NCBI GenBank assembly: GCA_937871685.1
Contig: CALMOL010000450.1
Span: 8,280 to 13,533 of the forward strand
Length of the DNA: 5,254 bases
Direction of reading: 5' to 3'
Origin: an uncultured Verrucomicrobiota bacterium
GTDB lineage: Bacteria; Verrucomicrobiota; Verrucomicrobiia; Chthoniobacterales; SZAS-18
Part shown: positions 1-5,254 of the stretch, one piece after another
How the letters are laid out: every line of letters starts with the position of its first letter
Numbering within the stretch: position 1 is the first letter of the stretch
Position numbers and translations under genes: made by a program
Notes under the pieces: model-generated
Seen by the model: only the letters and a program-made list of their open reading frames with translations
The model's database searches: none
Told to the model about the DNA's origin: nothing

Positions 1-74
1 CGCTGGAGGACGGCTTCGGCGAGCGCGCGGCCAAAGCCGCTGGACGCTCCGGTGATGAAGTAGGTTTTGCTCAT
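1..74 (-). CDS. Short-chain dehydrogenase/reductase (SDR), N-terminal 24 codons only
   Basis: Only the first 24 codons are inside the window; the gene runs off the low-coordinate edge. They contain a hydrophobic first strand followed by TGASSGFG at residues 8-15, the classical SDR glycine-rich dinucleotide-binding motif (TGxxxGxG), and then an Arg-Ala-Leu-Ala-Glu helix start. Family knowledge: SDRs are cytosolic Rossmann-fold NAD(P)H-dependent oxidoreductases. The substrate cannot be told because the Ser-Tyr-Lys catalytic part lies outside. The ATG at 74-72 overlaps the TGA of the AraC-family gene as ATGA, which suggests translational coupling. No Shine-Dalgarno-like purine run lies just upstream (the preceding bases are C-rich), in line with coupling. 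The SDR fold is secure; nothing finer can be assigned. Confidence 0.85.
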   Translation of the reverse strand, partial: MSKTYFITGASSGFGRALAEAVLQ

Positions 75-1006
75 GGTCGGGGAGTGGGATCGGGGCGGAC
101 GTGCTCGTCCGGCGCGGTTCCTTGCGCGCGGCCAGCGGGCTCGTCTTGAACATTCTTGCGCTCCCGCGGGCCGGGCGCGTAGCGCGCCGGGGTGACGCCG
201 TGCAGGCGGCGGAAGGCGCGGGTGAAATGGCTTTGGTCGGAAAAGCCCGCGTCGGCCGCCGCGCGCGCCAGGGGCGTCCCCGCCAGCAGCAAGGCGCGGG
301 CGTGCTCCACGCGGACCTGGAGCTGGAACGCCGCCAAGGTGATGCCCACGTCGCGGTGAAAGACCCGGCTGAGATGGGTGGCGCTCACGCCGCAGCGCGC
401 GGCCAGTTCCGGCAGCGTCACGTCCGCGCCGCAATCCTCGCGCAGGAGCCGCTTGGCCCGCCGCACGGCGGTGTGCTCGGCCCCGGCGCGCGCCACCGCC
501 CGCCGCGGCCCGCCGTCCACCCGGAAGCGAAGGAGCCAAGCCAGGGCGCGTTGTGCGCGTTCGTCCACGCCCAGCGCGGAGGCGCCTCCGGCCAGCGCGC
601 GGTGCAAGGCGGCGAACGCCCTCCGGGCGGGCTCGCAGGTCACCACGGGCGGAAAGAACGGCTCGCCATTTCGTCCCGGCGCGCCGCCAAAAACGCCCGC
701 CGGAAAAAAGAACATCGTGTAACTGGCGGCCTGCGGCAGGCAGCGCCGGGCGCTGGGCATGTGCGTCTCGCCAGCGTGGATCACGCTCAATGCTCCGGGC
801 GGAGCGAGATGCCACGCGCCGCGGTAGCGGTGCTCGCCGGGGAACGGGCCGGTGAGCCCGATCTGGTATTCGGCGTGCGCGTGGGCCGGAAGCGGCGCGA
901 CCGGCCCCGGCCGGTATTCCCAGTGCTCCCACCATCCGCCCGGCGGCAGCCGGCCGGCCGCGACGGCGGGATCCACGAACTCACTGGGCGCGACGGCGTT
1001 CATCAT
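71..1006 (-). CDS. AraC-family transcriptional regulator with N-terminal cupin sensor domain
   Basis: This 311-residue protein has the usual AraC-family length and layout. The N-terminal part (about residues 25-105) looks like an AraC-type cupin sensor: a histidine pair at H42/H44 leads into EYQIG, then RYRGAWHLAPPGALSVIHAGE (strands, PPG turn and the conserved H77-x-G-E80). The C-terminal part (about 180-277) holds two helix-turn-helix motifs, the first at about 198-217 (LPELAARCGVSATHLSRVFH) and the second at about 246-267, ending in the family signature AGFSDQSHFTRAFRRLHGVTPARYA region (253-277). Residues 278-311 are a charged, proline-rich tail of no evident function. The ATG at 1006-1004 overlaps the VOC stop as ATGA; a second ATG follows at once, so the start could be either codon. 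Its stop overlaps the SDR start in the same way. It probably senses a small ligand and controls this or a neighbouring unit; target and ligand are unknown. Confidence 0.93.
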   Translation of the reverse strand: MMNAVAPSEFVDPAVAAGRLPPGGWWEHWEYRPGPVAPLPAHAHAEYQIGLTGPFPGEHRYRGAWHLAPPGALSVIHAGETHMPSARRCLPQAASYTMFFFPAGVFGGAPGRNGEPFFPPVVTCEPARRAFAALHRALAGGASALGVDERAQRALAWLLRFRVDGGPRRAVARAGAEHTAVRRAKRLLREDCGADVTLPELAARCGVSATHLSRVFHRDVGITLAAFQLQVRVEHARALLLAGTPLARAAADAGFSDQSHFTRAFRRLHGVTPARYAPGPRERKNVQDEPAGRAQGTAPDEHVRPDPTPRP

Positions 1007-1419
1007 TTCATCGGGCTGCTGAACTCGATCGCGTTGCCCTGGTCGTCCTGCACGAAGCCGACGCGCACGCCGACGTTCGGGAAGTCCGTGGCCGGGAAGA
1101 ACGCCGGCACCCCGCGCTCGGCCAGCGCGGACATCACCGCGTCCACGGCAAAACAGAGGTGCGCGTAGCCGGCCGTGCGCAAGTGCGAGGGGAGAGCCCG
1201 CGCCCGCGGCGCGCCGGGGGTGCTTTCGCGGCTGCCGATGACTTCCAGCCGGAAGTTGCCCACGCGCAGATACGCGAGCCGGAGGTCGGGCACCTCCGGC
1301 ACGGTCCCCTCCTTCTCGACCTGCGCATCGAGCGCCCGGCGGTACCAGGCGAGCGTGGCGTCGTAGTCGGGCGTGCCGACGAGGACATGATCGGCGCGGA
1401 GCGGAGGCAGGGATGGCAT
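1003..1419 (-). CDS. VOC superfamily (glyoxalase/bleomycin-resistance fold) protein
   Basis: A complete 138-residue protein, the normal size for a single-chain VOC protein made of two beta-alpha-beta-beta-beta modules. Module one runs from DHVLVGTPDYDATLAWYRRA (about 10-29) to the strand FRLEVIG (56-62); module two runs from GYAHLCFAVDAV (84-95) to GFVQDDQGNAIEFSSP (121-136). All four positions that normally bind the metal in glyoxalase-I-like members are filled: H11, E59, H87 and E132. It is therefore probably a metal-dependent enzyme (isomerase, lyase or dioxygenase type) and not a metal-free binding protein. The substrate cannot be read from the sequence. The ATG at 1419-1417 is the only start that places H11 in the first strand at the usual distance. 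No clear ribosome-binding site precedes it. The gene begins 22 bp after the aldo/keto reductase stop and its stop overlaps the AraC-family start as ATGA. Confidence 0.9.
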   Translation of the reverse strand: MPSLPPLRADHVLVGTPDYDATLAWYRRALDAQVEKEGTVPEVPDLRLAYLRVGNFRLEVIGSRESTPGAPRARALPSHLRTAGYAHLCFAVDAVMSALAERGVPAFFPATDFPNVGVRVGFVQDDQGNAIEFSSPMK

Positions 1420-1441
1420 GGCACGTGTTGGCGGGAAAAAT

Positions 1442-2263
1442 TCAGGCCGTAGGCAAGCTGCGGACGTTGCTTTCGAGATGCGCGAGGGAGGTCGTGCCAG
1501 GGATGGCGATCACGTTGGGGGCGCGTTCGAGCAGCCAGCGCAGCGCGGCCTGCGTGGGCGTGAGGCCGGCGCCGCGAGCGGCTGGAGCCAGGCCGCCAGA
1601 CTCGGACGCCAGCGGCGCGCCGGGGGTCATGGGGTCGGCGGCGAGCGGGCCCCAGGGAAGGTAGGCGATGCCGTGCAGCGCGCAGTGGTCGAGCACCGGA
1701 TCGTCGCCGCGCTCGTCGTGGTTGTAGCGGTTCTGCACGCTGGCGATCGCGGTGACGCCGCGGGCTTCCTCCAGCTGCGCGAGCGAAACGTTGCTCAGGC
1801 CGACGTGGCGGAGCTTGCCCTCTTCGCGGAGCCGGGCCAGCGCGCCGACGCTCTCGGCCAGCGGCACCTTCGGATCGGGCCGGTGGAGCTGGTAAAGGTC
1901 GATGCGCTCCACCCGGAGCCAGCGCAGGCTGTCCTCGCAGTGGCGCCGCAGCGTTTCCGGGCGGCCGTCGGGGAAGATGTTCTCGGGCGAAAGCTTTTCC
2001 ACGCCGCCCTTGGTCGCGACGACGATCCCGGGAGCGTAGGGCGCGAGCGCCTCACCGATGAGGCGCTCGTTCCAGCCTGGGCCGTAGTGATGCGCAGTGT
2101 CGAAGAAGTTCACGCCCAGCTCCACGGCGCGGCGCAGCAGCCGCTTGCCGCCCTCCCAGTCCGCGTAAGGGCCGAAGTTGCCGGGCTGGCCGGTGAGCCG
2201 CATCGCGCCGTAGCCAAGCCGATGCACTGACAATTCGCCGCCAAGGAGAAAGGTCGGATTCAC
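1442..2263 (-). CDS. Aldo/keto reductase, YdbC-like, NADPH-dependent
   Basis: Predicted 273-residue aldo/keto reductase with a TIM-barrel fold that reduces aldehydes or ketones with NADPH in the cytosol. Visible hallmarks: a first strand VHRLGYGAMRLTG (13-25), the catalytic tetrad D55 and Y60 in NFFDTAHHYG, K85 in ATKGG and H127 in YQLHRPD, then GLSNVS (155-160), SVQNRYN (175-181) and the cofactor-phosphate loop IPGTTSLAHLESN (254-266). The start is inferred as GTG at 2263-2261: it lies 11 bp after the stop of the preceding gene and keeps the LGG-L-V-RLG-GAMR N-terminus typical of the family. The reading frame stays open up to 2653, but that extension only shadows the isomerase gene. No Shine-Dalgarno sequence is seen before the GTG. 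The C-terminus ends abruptly after SNVRSLPTA, about 10-15 residues earlier than I expect for YdbC-like proteins, so the last helix is short or missing. Confidence 0.93.
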   Translation of the reverse strand: MNPTFLLGGELSVHRLGYGAMRLTGQPGNFGPYADWEGGKRLLRRAVELGVNFFDTAHHYGPGWNERLIGEALAPYAPGIVVATKGGVEKLSPENIFPDGRPETLRRHCEDSLRWLRVERIDLYQLHRPDPKVPLAESVGALARLREEGKLRHVGLSNVSLAQLEEARGVTAIASVQNRYNHDERGDDPVLDHCALHGIAYLPWGPLAADPMTPGAPLASESGGLAPAARGAGLTPTQAALRWLLERAPNVIAIPGTTSLAHLESNVRSLPTA

Positions 2264-2274
2264 GGGGAAAAAGG

Positions 2275-3135
2275 TCAGGCCGGGTCGCCTTCGGCGGCAT
2301 CGCGCAGCTCCGCGTTGAGCCTCTGGTAGGCGCGCAGCACGTCTTCCTCGCCTTCCTTTCCCGAGCGCGCGGAGTCGTGCTCCATGTCCAGGAGGCCGGC
2401 GTATCCCTTCGCTTGGAGGTGGCGGAGGACGTTGACGAAGTTGATCTCGCCGGTGCCCGGCTCCGTGCGTCGCGGAGCGTCCGCCAAGTGCACGTAGGCG
2501 ACCGCGTCCCAGCACTCGTCGATCGTGTGAAGCAGGTCGCCGCCCTCGACCTGCATCTGGAACACGTCGAGCACGAGCCGGACGTGCGGATGGTCCACCG
2601 CGCGAACGATCTGGTGCGCCAGCCGCGTGCTGGTCAGGAAGGTGCCCGGCCAATTGCGGCGGTTGATCGCTTCCACGAGCAGCGTCACGCCCGCCTGGGC
2701 GGCGCGGTCGGCCAGGAACCGGAAGTGCTCCGTCATGTGGGCCGCCTGGAGTTCCGGCGGCAGCGCGGGATCGGCCGGCCCCGAGAGCGTGGTCAGCCAG
2801 CGGCCGCCGGCGCGCCGGGCGGCCTCGGCCGCGGAGGAAAACTCCGCGTCGAGCGCCTCTCGCGCGTCGGCCGTGCCGTGCACCATCGTCGGGCGGTCAA
2901 AGATGAGGTTGTTCACGATGCAGCCAAGCTCCACGCCGTGGCGCGCCAGGGCCGCCGTCATGCGCTCCTGCTCGGCGACGGGGCGCCGCTTGAAGAAGTT
3001 GTCCTCGATGGCGGTGAAACCTTGCTCCGCCGCGAACGCAGCCTCGGCGACGTGGCGGCCCAACCTGGACGACGTGCCGGTGACGAGCCAGGTGCGGGGA
3101 GTTGGGGCGGAGGGGCTTGGCGGGGCGGTGCTCAT
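2275..3135 (-). CDS. Hydroxypyruvate isomerase-like TIM-barrel protein with SDR-like N-terminus
   Basis: From about residue 34 on, this 286-residue protein matches the sugar phosphate isomerase/epimerase (AP-endonuclease-2-like, xylose-isomerase-like TIM barrel) family, nearest to hydroxypyruvate isomerase-like proteins. Evidence is EQGFTAIEDN (37-46), LLVEAINRRNWPGTFL (152-167), LVLDVFQMQ (187-195), AYVHLADAPRRTEPGTGEIN (213-232) and LLDMEHD (248-254). By comparison with E. coli Hyi, E155, D190 and E252 sit at metal or catalytic positions, while the position usually occupied by Gln in HLQIAD is H216. The likely reaction is aldose-ketose isomerisation or epimerisation of a small sugar or sugar acid; the exact substrate is unknown. 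The N-terminus is odd: residues 14-32 read TWLVTGTSSRLGRHVAEAA-like, resembling an SDR nucleotide-binding start, and replace the usual first barrel strand. The ATG at 3135-3133 overlaps the pump stop as ATGA; a weak GAAGG lies close upstream. Confidence 0.85.
   Translation of the reverse strand: MSTAPPSPSAPTPRTWLVTGTSSRLGRHVAEAAFAAEQGFTAIEDNFFKRRPVAEQERMTAALARHGVELGCIVNNLIFDRPTMVHGTADAREALDAEFSSAAEAARRAGGRWLTTLSGPADPALPPELQAAHMTEHFRFLADRAAQAGVTLLVEAINRRNWPGTFLTSTRLAHQIVRAVDHPHVRLVLDVFQMQVEGGDLLHTIDECWDAVAYVHLADAPRRTEPGTGEINFVNVLRHLQAKGYAGLLDMEHDSARSGKEGEEDVLRAYQRLNAELRDAAEGDPA
3046..3096 (-). other. SDR-like dinucleotide-binding segment at the N-terminus of the TIM-barrel gene
   Basis: Codons 14-30 of the isomerase-like gene encode RTWLVTGTSSRLGRHVA. 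This resembles the opening of many SDR enzymes (TWLVTG-x-SSGLGR), including the true SDR beginning at base 74, with about ten identical residues over 22 aligned. One position of the TGxxxGxG motif is Arg (R24, codon AGG) where a Gly (GGG) would be canonical, a one-base difference. A single stretch this short could be chance or a genuine variant first strand, so the homology is a proposal only. Confidence 0.5.
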
Positions 3136-4148
3136 GGGCCTTCGCGTGGTTGGGAGACAGGCGCGGGTGGAAGGGGTTTGGTTAGAGCTTCGGTGGATGG
3201 GGAGATTCCCTCCGCCGGCTTCTTCTCCGGCCGCGCGGCCCAGCGGCGGATGGCCACGTAGAAGACAGGCGTGAGCAGCAGGCCGAAGAACGTCACGCCG
3301 AGCATCCCCGCGAAGACCGCGGTGCCGAGCGCCTGGCGCATCTCGGCGCCCGCAGCCTTGGCAATCATTAGCGGCAGCACGCCGAGGATAAACGCGAAGC
3401 TCGTCATCAGGATAGGCCGCAGCCGCAGTCGGCCGGCCTCCATGATGGCTTCGAAGCGATCCTTGCCGTCGTCCTCCCGCTGCCTAGCGAATTCCACGAT
3501 CAGGATCGCGTTCTTGCAGGCCAGGCCCACGAGCACCACGAAGCCGATCTGCACGAGGATGTTGTTGTCCATTCCGCGCAGCCACACGCCGGCCAGCGCG
3601 CACAGGAGGCACATGGGCACCACGAGGATGATGGCCAGCGGCAAGGTCCAGCTCTCGTATTGCGCCGCGAGGATCAGGAACACGAACAGCACGCAGAGCG
3701 GGAAGATCAGCGCCGCCGTGTTGCCGGCGAGGATCTGCTGGTAGGCAAGCGTGGTCCACTCGAAGCCGAAGCCGTCGGGCAACTGCTCGCGTGCCAGGCG
3801 CTGCACGGTCTCGATGGCCTGGCCGGAGGAGAAGCCCGGCGCGGTGTCGCCGTCCACGGCCGCGGCGGGGAAAAGGTTGTAGCGCTCCACGCGCGCGGGG
3901 CCGGTCACGCGCCCGATGGACAGCACGCTGCCCAGCGGCACCGCGGCCCCGTTGGCGCCGCGGGTGCGCAGGCCGGCCGCGGCGGCGGGGTCGGCGCGGA
4001 AGCGCGCTTCGGCCTGCGCCGTCACGCGGAAGGTGCGGCCGAAGAGATTCAGGTCGTTGACGTAGGTGGAGCCGAGATTCGTTTGAAGCGCGTCGAAAAC
4101 GTTCTGGATCGGCACGCCGAGCATCAGCACCTTGGTGCGGTCGATGTC
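3132..4148 (-). pseudogene. RND efflux pump (AcrB/HAE1 type), C-terminal third
   Basis: Open frame matching roughly the last third of an AcrB-type proton-driven drug exporter of the inner membrane. It opens at DIDRTKVLMLGVPIQNVFDA (about AcrB residue 715 on), passes through the second periplasmic and docking region (STYVNDLNLFGRTFRV, VPLGSVLS, VERYN, GFEWTTLAYQQ), then TM8-12. Counted from the GTG at 4130, TM8 is about 138-157, TM9 162-185, TM10 190-215, TM11 238-257 and TM12 269-294. The TM10 lysine of the proton relay (K206 in ACKNAILIVEFA) and the TM11 arginine region (RLRPILMTS) are present. The partner TM4 aspartates and the first 700 or so residues are absent, because the frame joins a porter-domain piece at about 4148-4154 in a different frame. 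A family member is usually about 1030-1060 residues, so this fragment should not transport. Its TGA overlaps the next ATG as ATGA. Confidence 0.88.
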
Positions 4149-4154
4149 GCCGTG
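4148..4154 (-). other. Junction inside the pump joining porter domain to second periplasmic half
   Basis: VVRLGEVAR ends at 4154 and DIDRTK begins at 4148 in another frame. In AcrB-type pumps these motifs lie about 435 residues apart, so roughly 1.3 kb is missing, including TM2-TM7 and the TM4 aspartate pair of the proton relay. The five bases between them (4149-4153) belong to neither match with confidence. Confidence 0.75.
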
Positions 4155-4553
4155 CGCGCCACCTCGCCCAGGCGCACCACGCGGCCGCCGGCGCCGGTTT
4201 TCACGATGATGTCGTTGAACTCCTCCACGCGCTGCAGGCGGCCGCGCGTGTTCAAGTTGATCTGGTAGGCCTGCGGCTTGGCCAGCGGCGGCTGGCCGAT
4301 GATGCCGGCGGCCACCTGGACGTTCGCCGCTGGAGCGCCTGGGTGACCTCGGCCGTGGTGAGGTTGAAGAAGGTGAGGCGGTCGGCGTCGAGCCACACGC
4401 GCATCGAGTATTCGCGCGCTCCGAACATGGTCACGTCCCCCACCCCTTCGAGCCGCTTCAACTGCTCGCGCACCTGCAGGAGGGTGTAGTTGGAGATGTA
4501 AAGCTGGTCGAAGGTGTCGTCCGGCGACACCATGTGCACGACCAGCAGGAGGC
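4154..4553 (-). pseudogene. RND efflux pump, porter-domain fragment in two frames
   Basis: Two consecutive pieces match roughly residues 130-280 of AcrB-type pumps. The first (4551-4330) reads LLLVVHMVSPDDTFDQLYIS, then GVGDVTMFGAREYSMRVWLD and LTTAEVTQALQ. The second (4324-4154), in another frame, reads NVQVAAGIIGQPP, YQINLNTRGRLQRVEEFNDI and VVRLGEVAR. Between ALQ and NVQ there are five bases where the family needs two codons, so one base is missing. The upstream side is joined directly to the adaptor at about 4551-4554 without the pump's first 130 residues (TM1 and the start of the porter domain). The downstream side jumps to about AcrB residue 715. This is the same pump gene as the C-terminal fragment, now unable to give a full product. 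Real decay and assembly error are both possible. Confidence 0.85.
4325..4329 (-). other. One-base frameshift in the pump porter domain
   Basis: Minus-strand reading gives Ala-Leu-Gln, then five bases (CGGCG), then the codons for Asn-Val-Gln-Val-Ala-Ala-Gly. Family members have two residues here, so six bases are expected. Upstream and downstream sequence both match the family in different frames, which places the missing base within or next to these five positions. Confidence 0.75.
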
Positions 4554-4554
4554 A
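4551..4554 (-). other. Junction joining adaptor to pump
   Basis: The adaptor reads in frame to DEKDYPH (the His codon is 4556-4554), and the pump reads from LLLVVHMVSPDD (the first Leu codon is 4551-4549) in another frame. What should lie between is the adaptor's last 125 or so residues, any intergenic bases and the pump's first 130 or so residues, about 0.8 kb by comparison with AcrA and AcrB layouts. This gap is missing. No direct repeat is evident at the joint. Confidence 0.75.
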
Positions 4555-5254
4555 TGCGGATAGTCCTTCTCGTCGGCGAGGGCCACCTGCACCGGGTTGG
4601 GGGCGTTGCGCGAGGTCACGCGCTGGCCGAGTTCGAAGAGGCGGGTGTAGCGCAGCACGGCCCGCTCGTCGGTGTCGAAATACACGTAGAGCGGATCGAC
4701 CTGCACCACGGTGGTGAGAAGGTTCGTCTGCGCGGAGGTGCCGCCCACGACGAGGTTTCCCTCGTCCACCAGGCGGCGGCTCACGCGGCCGGCGATGGGC
4801 GAGGCGATGCTCGTGAAGGAGAAGTTCAGCGGCGCCGTGTCCAGCGCCGCCTTCGCCGCCGCCAAATCCGAGCCGGCCAGGGCGGCCTCGGACTTCCGCT
4901 GGTCGAAGTCCACGCTGGAGATCACGCTGTCGCGGCTCGGCTGCTCGGCGCGCCGGAGGTTCACCTGCTGCAGGTCGAAGCGCGACTGCGCGCGCGACTT
5001 CGGCCGTGGTGCGGTCCACCTCCGCCTGGTAGGGCCGTAGGTCGCTGACAAAGAGCGGGGCGCCCTGCTTGACCAGTTGCCCGTCCTTGAAGCGGATCTC
5101 GGTCAGGTAGCCGGAAATGCGCGCGCGGATTTCCACGACCTTCGTCACCTCGAGCCGGCCGGTGTATTCATCCCAGTCGTTGACTTCCTTCGTGGCGGCG
5201 CGGGCGACGGCAACCTTCGGCGCGGCCCGCGGGGCGGGCGGGGGCGGCTTGCAC
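4554..5254 (-). pseudogene. RND periplasmic adaptor (membrane fusion protein, AcrA-like), frameshifted and C-terminally truncated
   Basis: An AcrA-like adaptor that would link the pump to an outer-membrane channel. The gene enters from the high edge: the first full codon (5253-5251) is Cys, followed by KPPPPAPRAAPK, which looks like the lipid-modified cysteine and linker of a lipoprotein whose signal peptide lies outside. Then come EVNDWDEYTGRLEVTKVVEI, the lipoyl half ISGYLTEIRFKDGQLVKQGA and RPYQAEVDRTTAEVARA. A frame change follows at about 4988-4996. The second segment carries the coiled-coil hairpin (QSRFDLQQVNLRRAE to DFDQRKSEAALAGSDLAAAK), the second lipoyl half SPIAGRVSRRLVDEGNLVVG and beta-barrel strands DPLYVYFDTDERAVLRYTRL to VALADEKDYPH. 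There it stops and runs into pump sequence, so the rest of the barrel and the membrane-proximal domain are missing. It is probably non-functional as read. Confidence 0.87.
4988..4996. repeat. Alternating GC tract at the adaptor frameshift
   Basis: The nine bases alternate G and C. On the minus strand the codons read GAA GTC GCG CGC GC and then need two more bases to give Ala-Gln-Ser-Arg-Phe, the expected continuation. Two missing bases, one GC unit, would explain the change of frame, which fits slipped-strand loss or a sequencing or assembly error in such a tract. Confidence 0.7.

Noticed and set aside
101..1168. Long plus-strand open frame of 355 codons opposite the AraC and VOC genes
   Set aside because: It mirrors real minus-strand genes, is Arg/Gly/Ala-rich and matches no family; high GC content keeps such antisense frames open.
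1420..1441. Terminator or promoter in the 22-bp gap between the aldo/keto reductase and VOC genes
   Set aside because: It has a short T run on the minus strand but no GC-rich hairpin before it and no recognisable -35/-10 pair.
2201..2203. ATG of Met21 as the start of the aldo/keto reductase
   Set aside because: It would remove the LGG-L-V-RLGYGA first strand that the family conserves.
1418..2230. Plus-strand open frame of 270 codons opposite the aldo/keto reductase
   Set aside because: Antisense shadow of a gene with an intact catalytic tetrad; no recognisable motifs of its own.
2264..2653. A 130-residue N-terminal extension of the aldo/keto reductase, suggesting a fusion protein
   Set aside because: The extension is an out-of-frame reading of the isomerase gene with Arg/Ala/Gly-rich text; the GTG at 2263 gives the normal family N-terminus.
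2377..3261. Plus-strand open frame of 294 codons opposite the isomerase gene
   Set aside because: Same kind of GC-driven shadow; low-complexity Arg/Val/Gly text and no domain.
4148..4340. Programmed ribosomal frameshifting to explain the pump frame changes
   Set aside because: No slippery heptamer is present, and frameshifting cannot supply the 130 and 435 or so missing residues at the two block junctions.
1..5254. tRNA, rRNA, CRISPR, insertion-sequence ends or long direct repeats
   Set aside because: Reading both strands showed no repeat-spacer pattern, cloverleaf or terminal inverted repeats; nearly all bases belong to coding sequence or its remnants.

Overview
The window is GC-rich and densely coded, and every gene I can support lies on the minus strand, so the reading order runs from base 5254 down to base 1. 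There is no RNA gene, CRISPR array, insertion sequence or convincing terminator. The domain content (a lipoprotein-type RND adaptor, an AcrB-type pump, a hydroxypyruvate-isomerase-like TIM barrel and a YdbC-like aldo/keto reductase) fits a GC-rich Gram-negative-type bacterium. Verrucomicrobiota (Opitutales-like) is my best guess from the look of the proteins, but this is weak; some proteobacterial groups would also fit.

Bases 5254-3132 hold an RND efflux module: an adaptor (membrane fusion protein) whose mature N-terminus begins at the window edge, followed by the inner-membrane pump. The module is broken in four places. There is a frameshift in a GC-alternating tract (about 4988-4996), a block junction joining the adaptor to the middle of the pump's porter domain (about 4551-4554), a one-base frameshift (about 4325-4329), and a second block junction jumping from the porter domain to the second periplasmic half (about 4148-4154). 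Only the last third of the pump, with TM8-12, is open and intact.

Bases 3135-1 hold a compact gene string: a sugar-isomerase-like TIM-barrel protein, an aldo/keto reductase, a VOC (glyoxalase-fold) protein, an AraC-family regulator and the first 24 codons of a short-chain dehydrogenase. Three boundaries (pump/TIM barrel, VOC/AraC, AraC/SDR) are 4-bp ATGA stop-start overlaps and the other two gaps are 11 and 22 bp, so this looks like one transcription unit with translational coupling. The mix of two NAD(P)H oxidoreductase families, a glyoxalase-fold protein and an efflux pump suggests handling of small carbonyl or otherwise reactive compounds under AraC-type control. That is inference from context only.

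The most unusual features are the multiply interrupted pump module and a TIM-barrel protein whose first 30 or so residues look like the NAD(P)-binding start of an SDR rather than the first strand of a barrel. Both patterns could come from real deletions or from a faulty assembly, and the sequence alone cannot decide between them.
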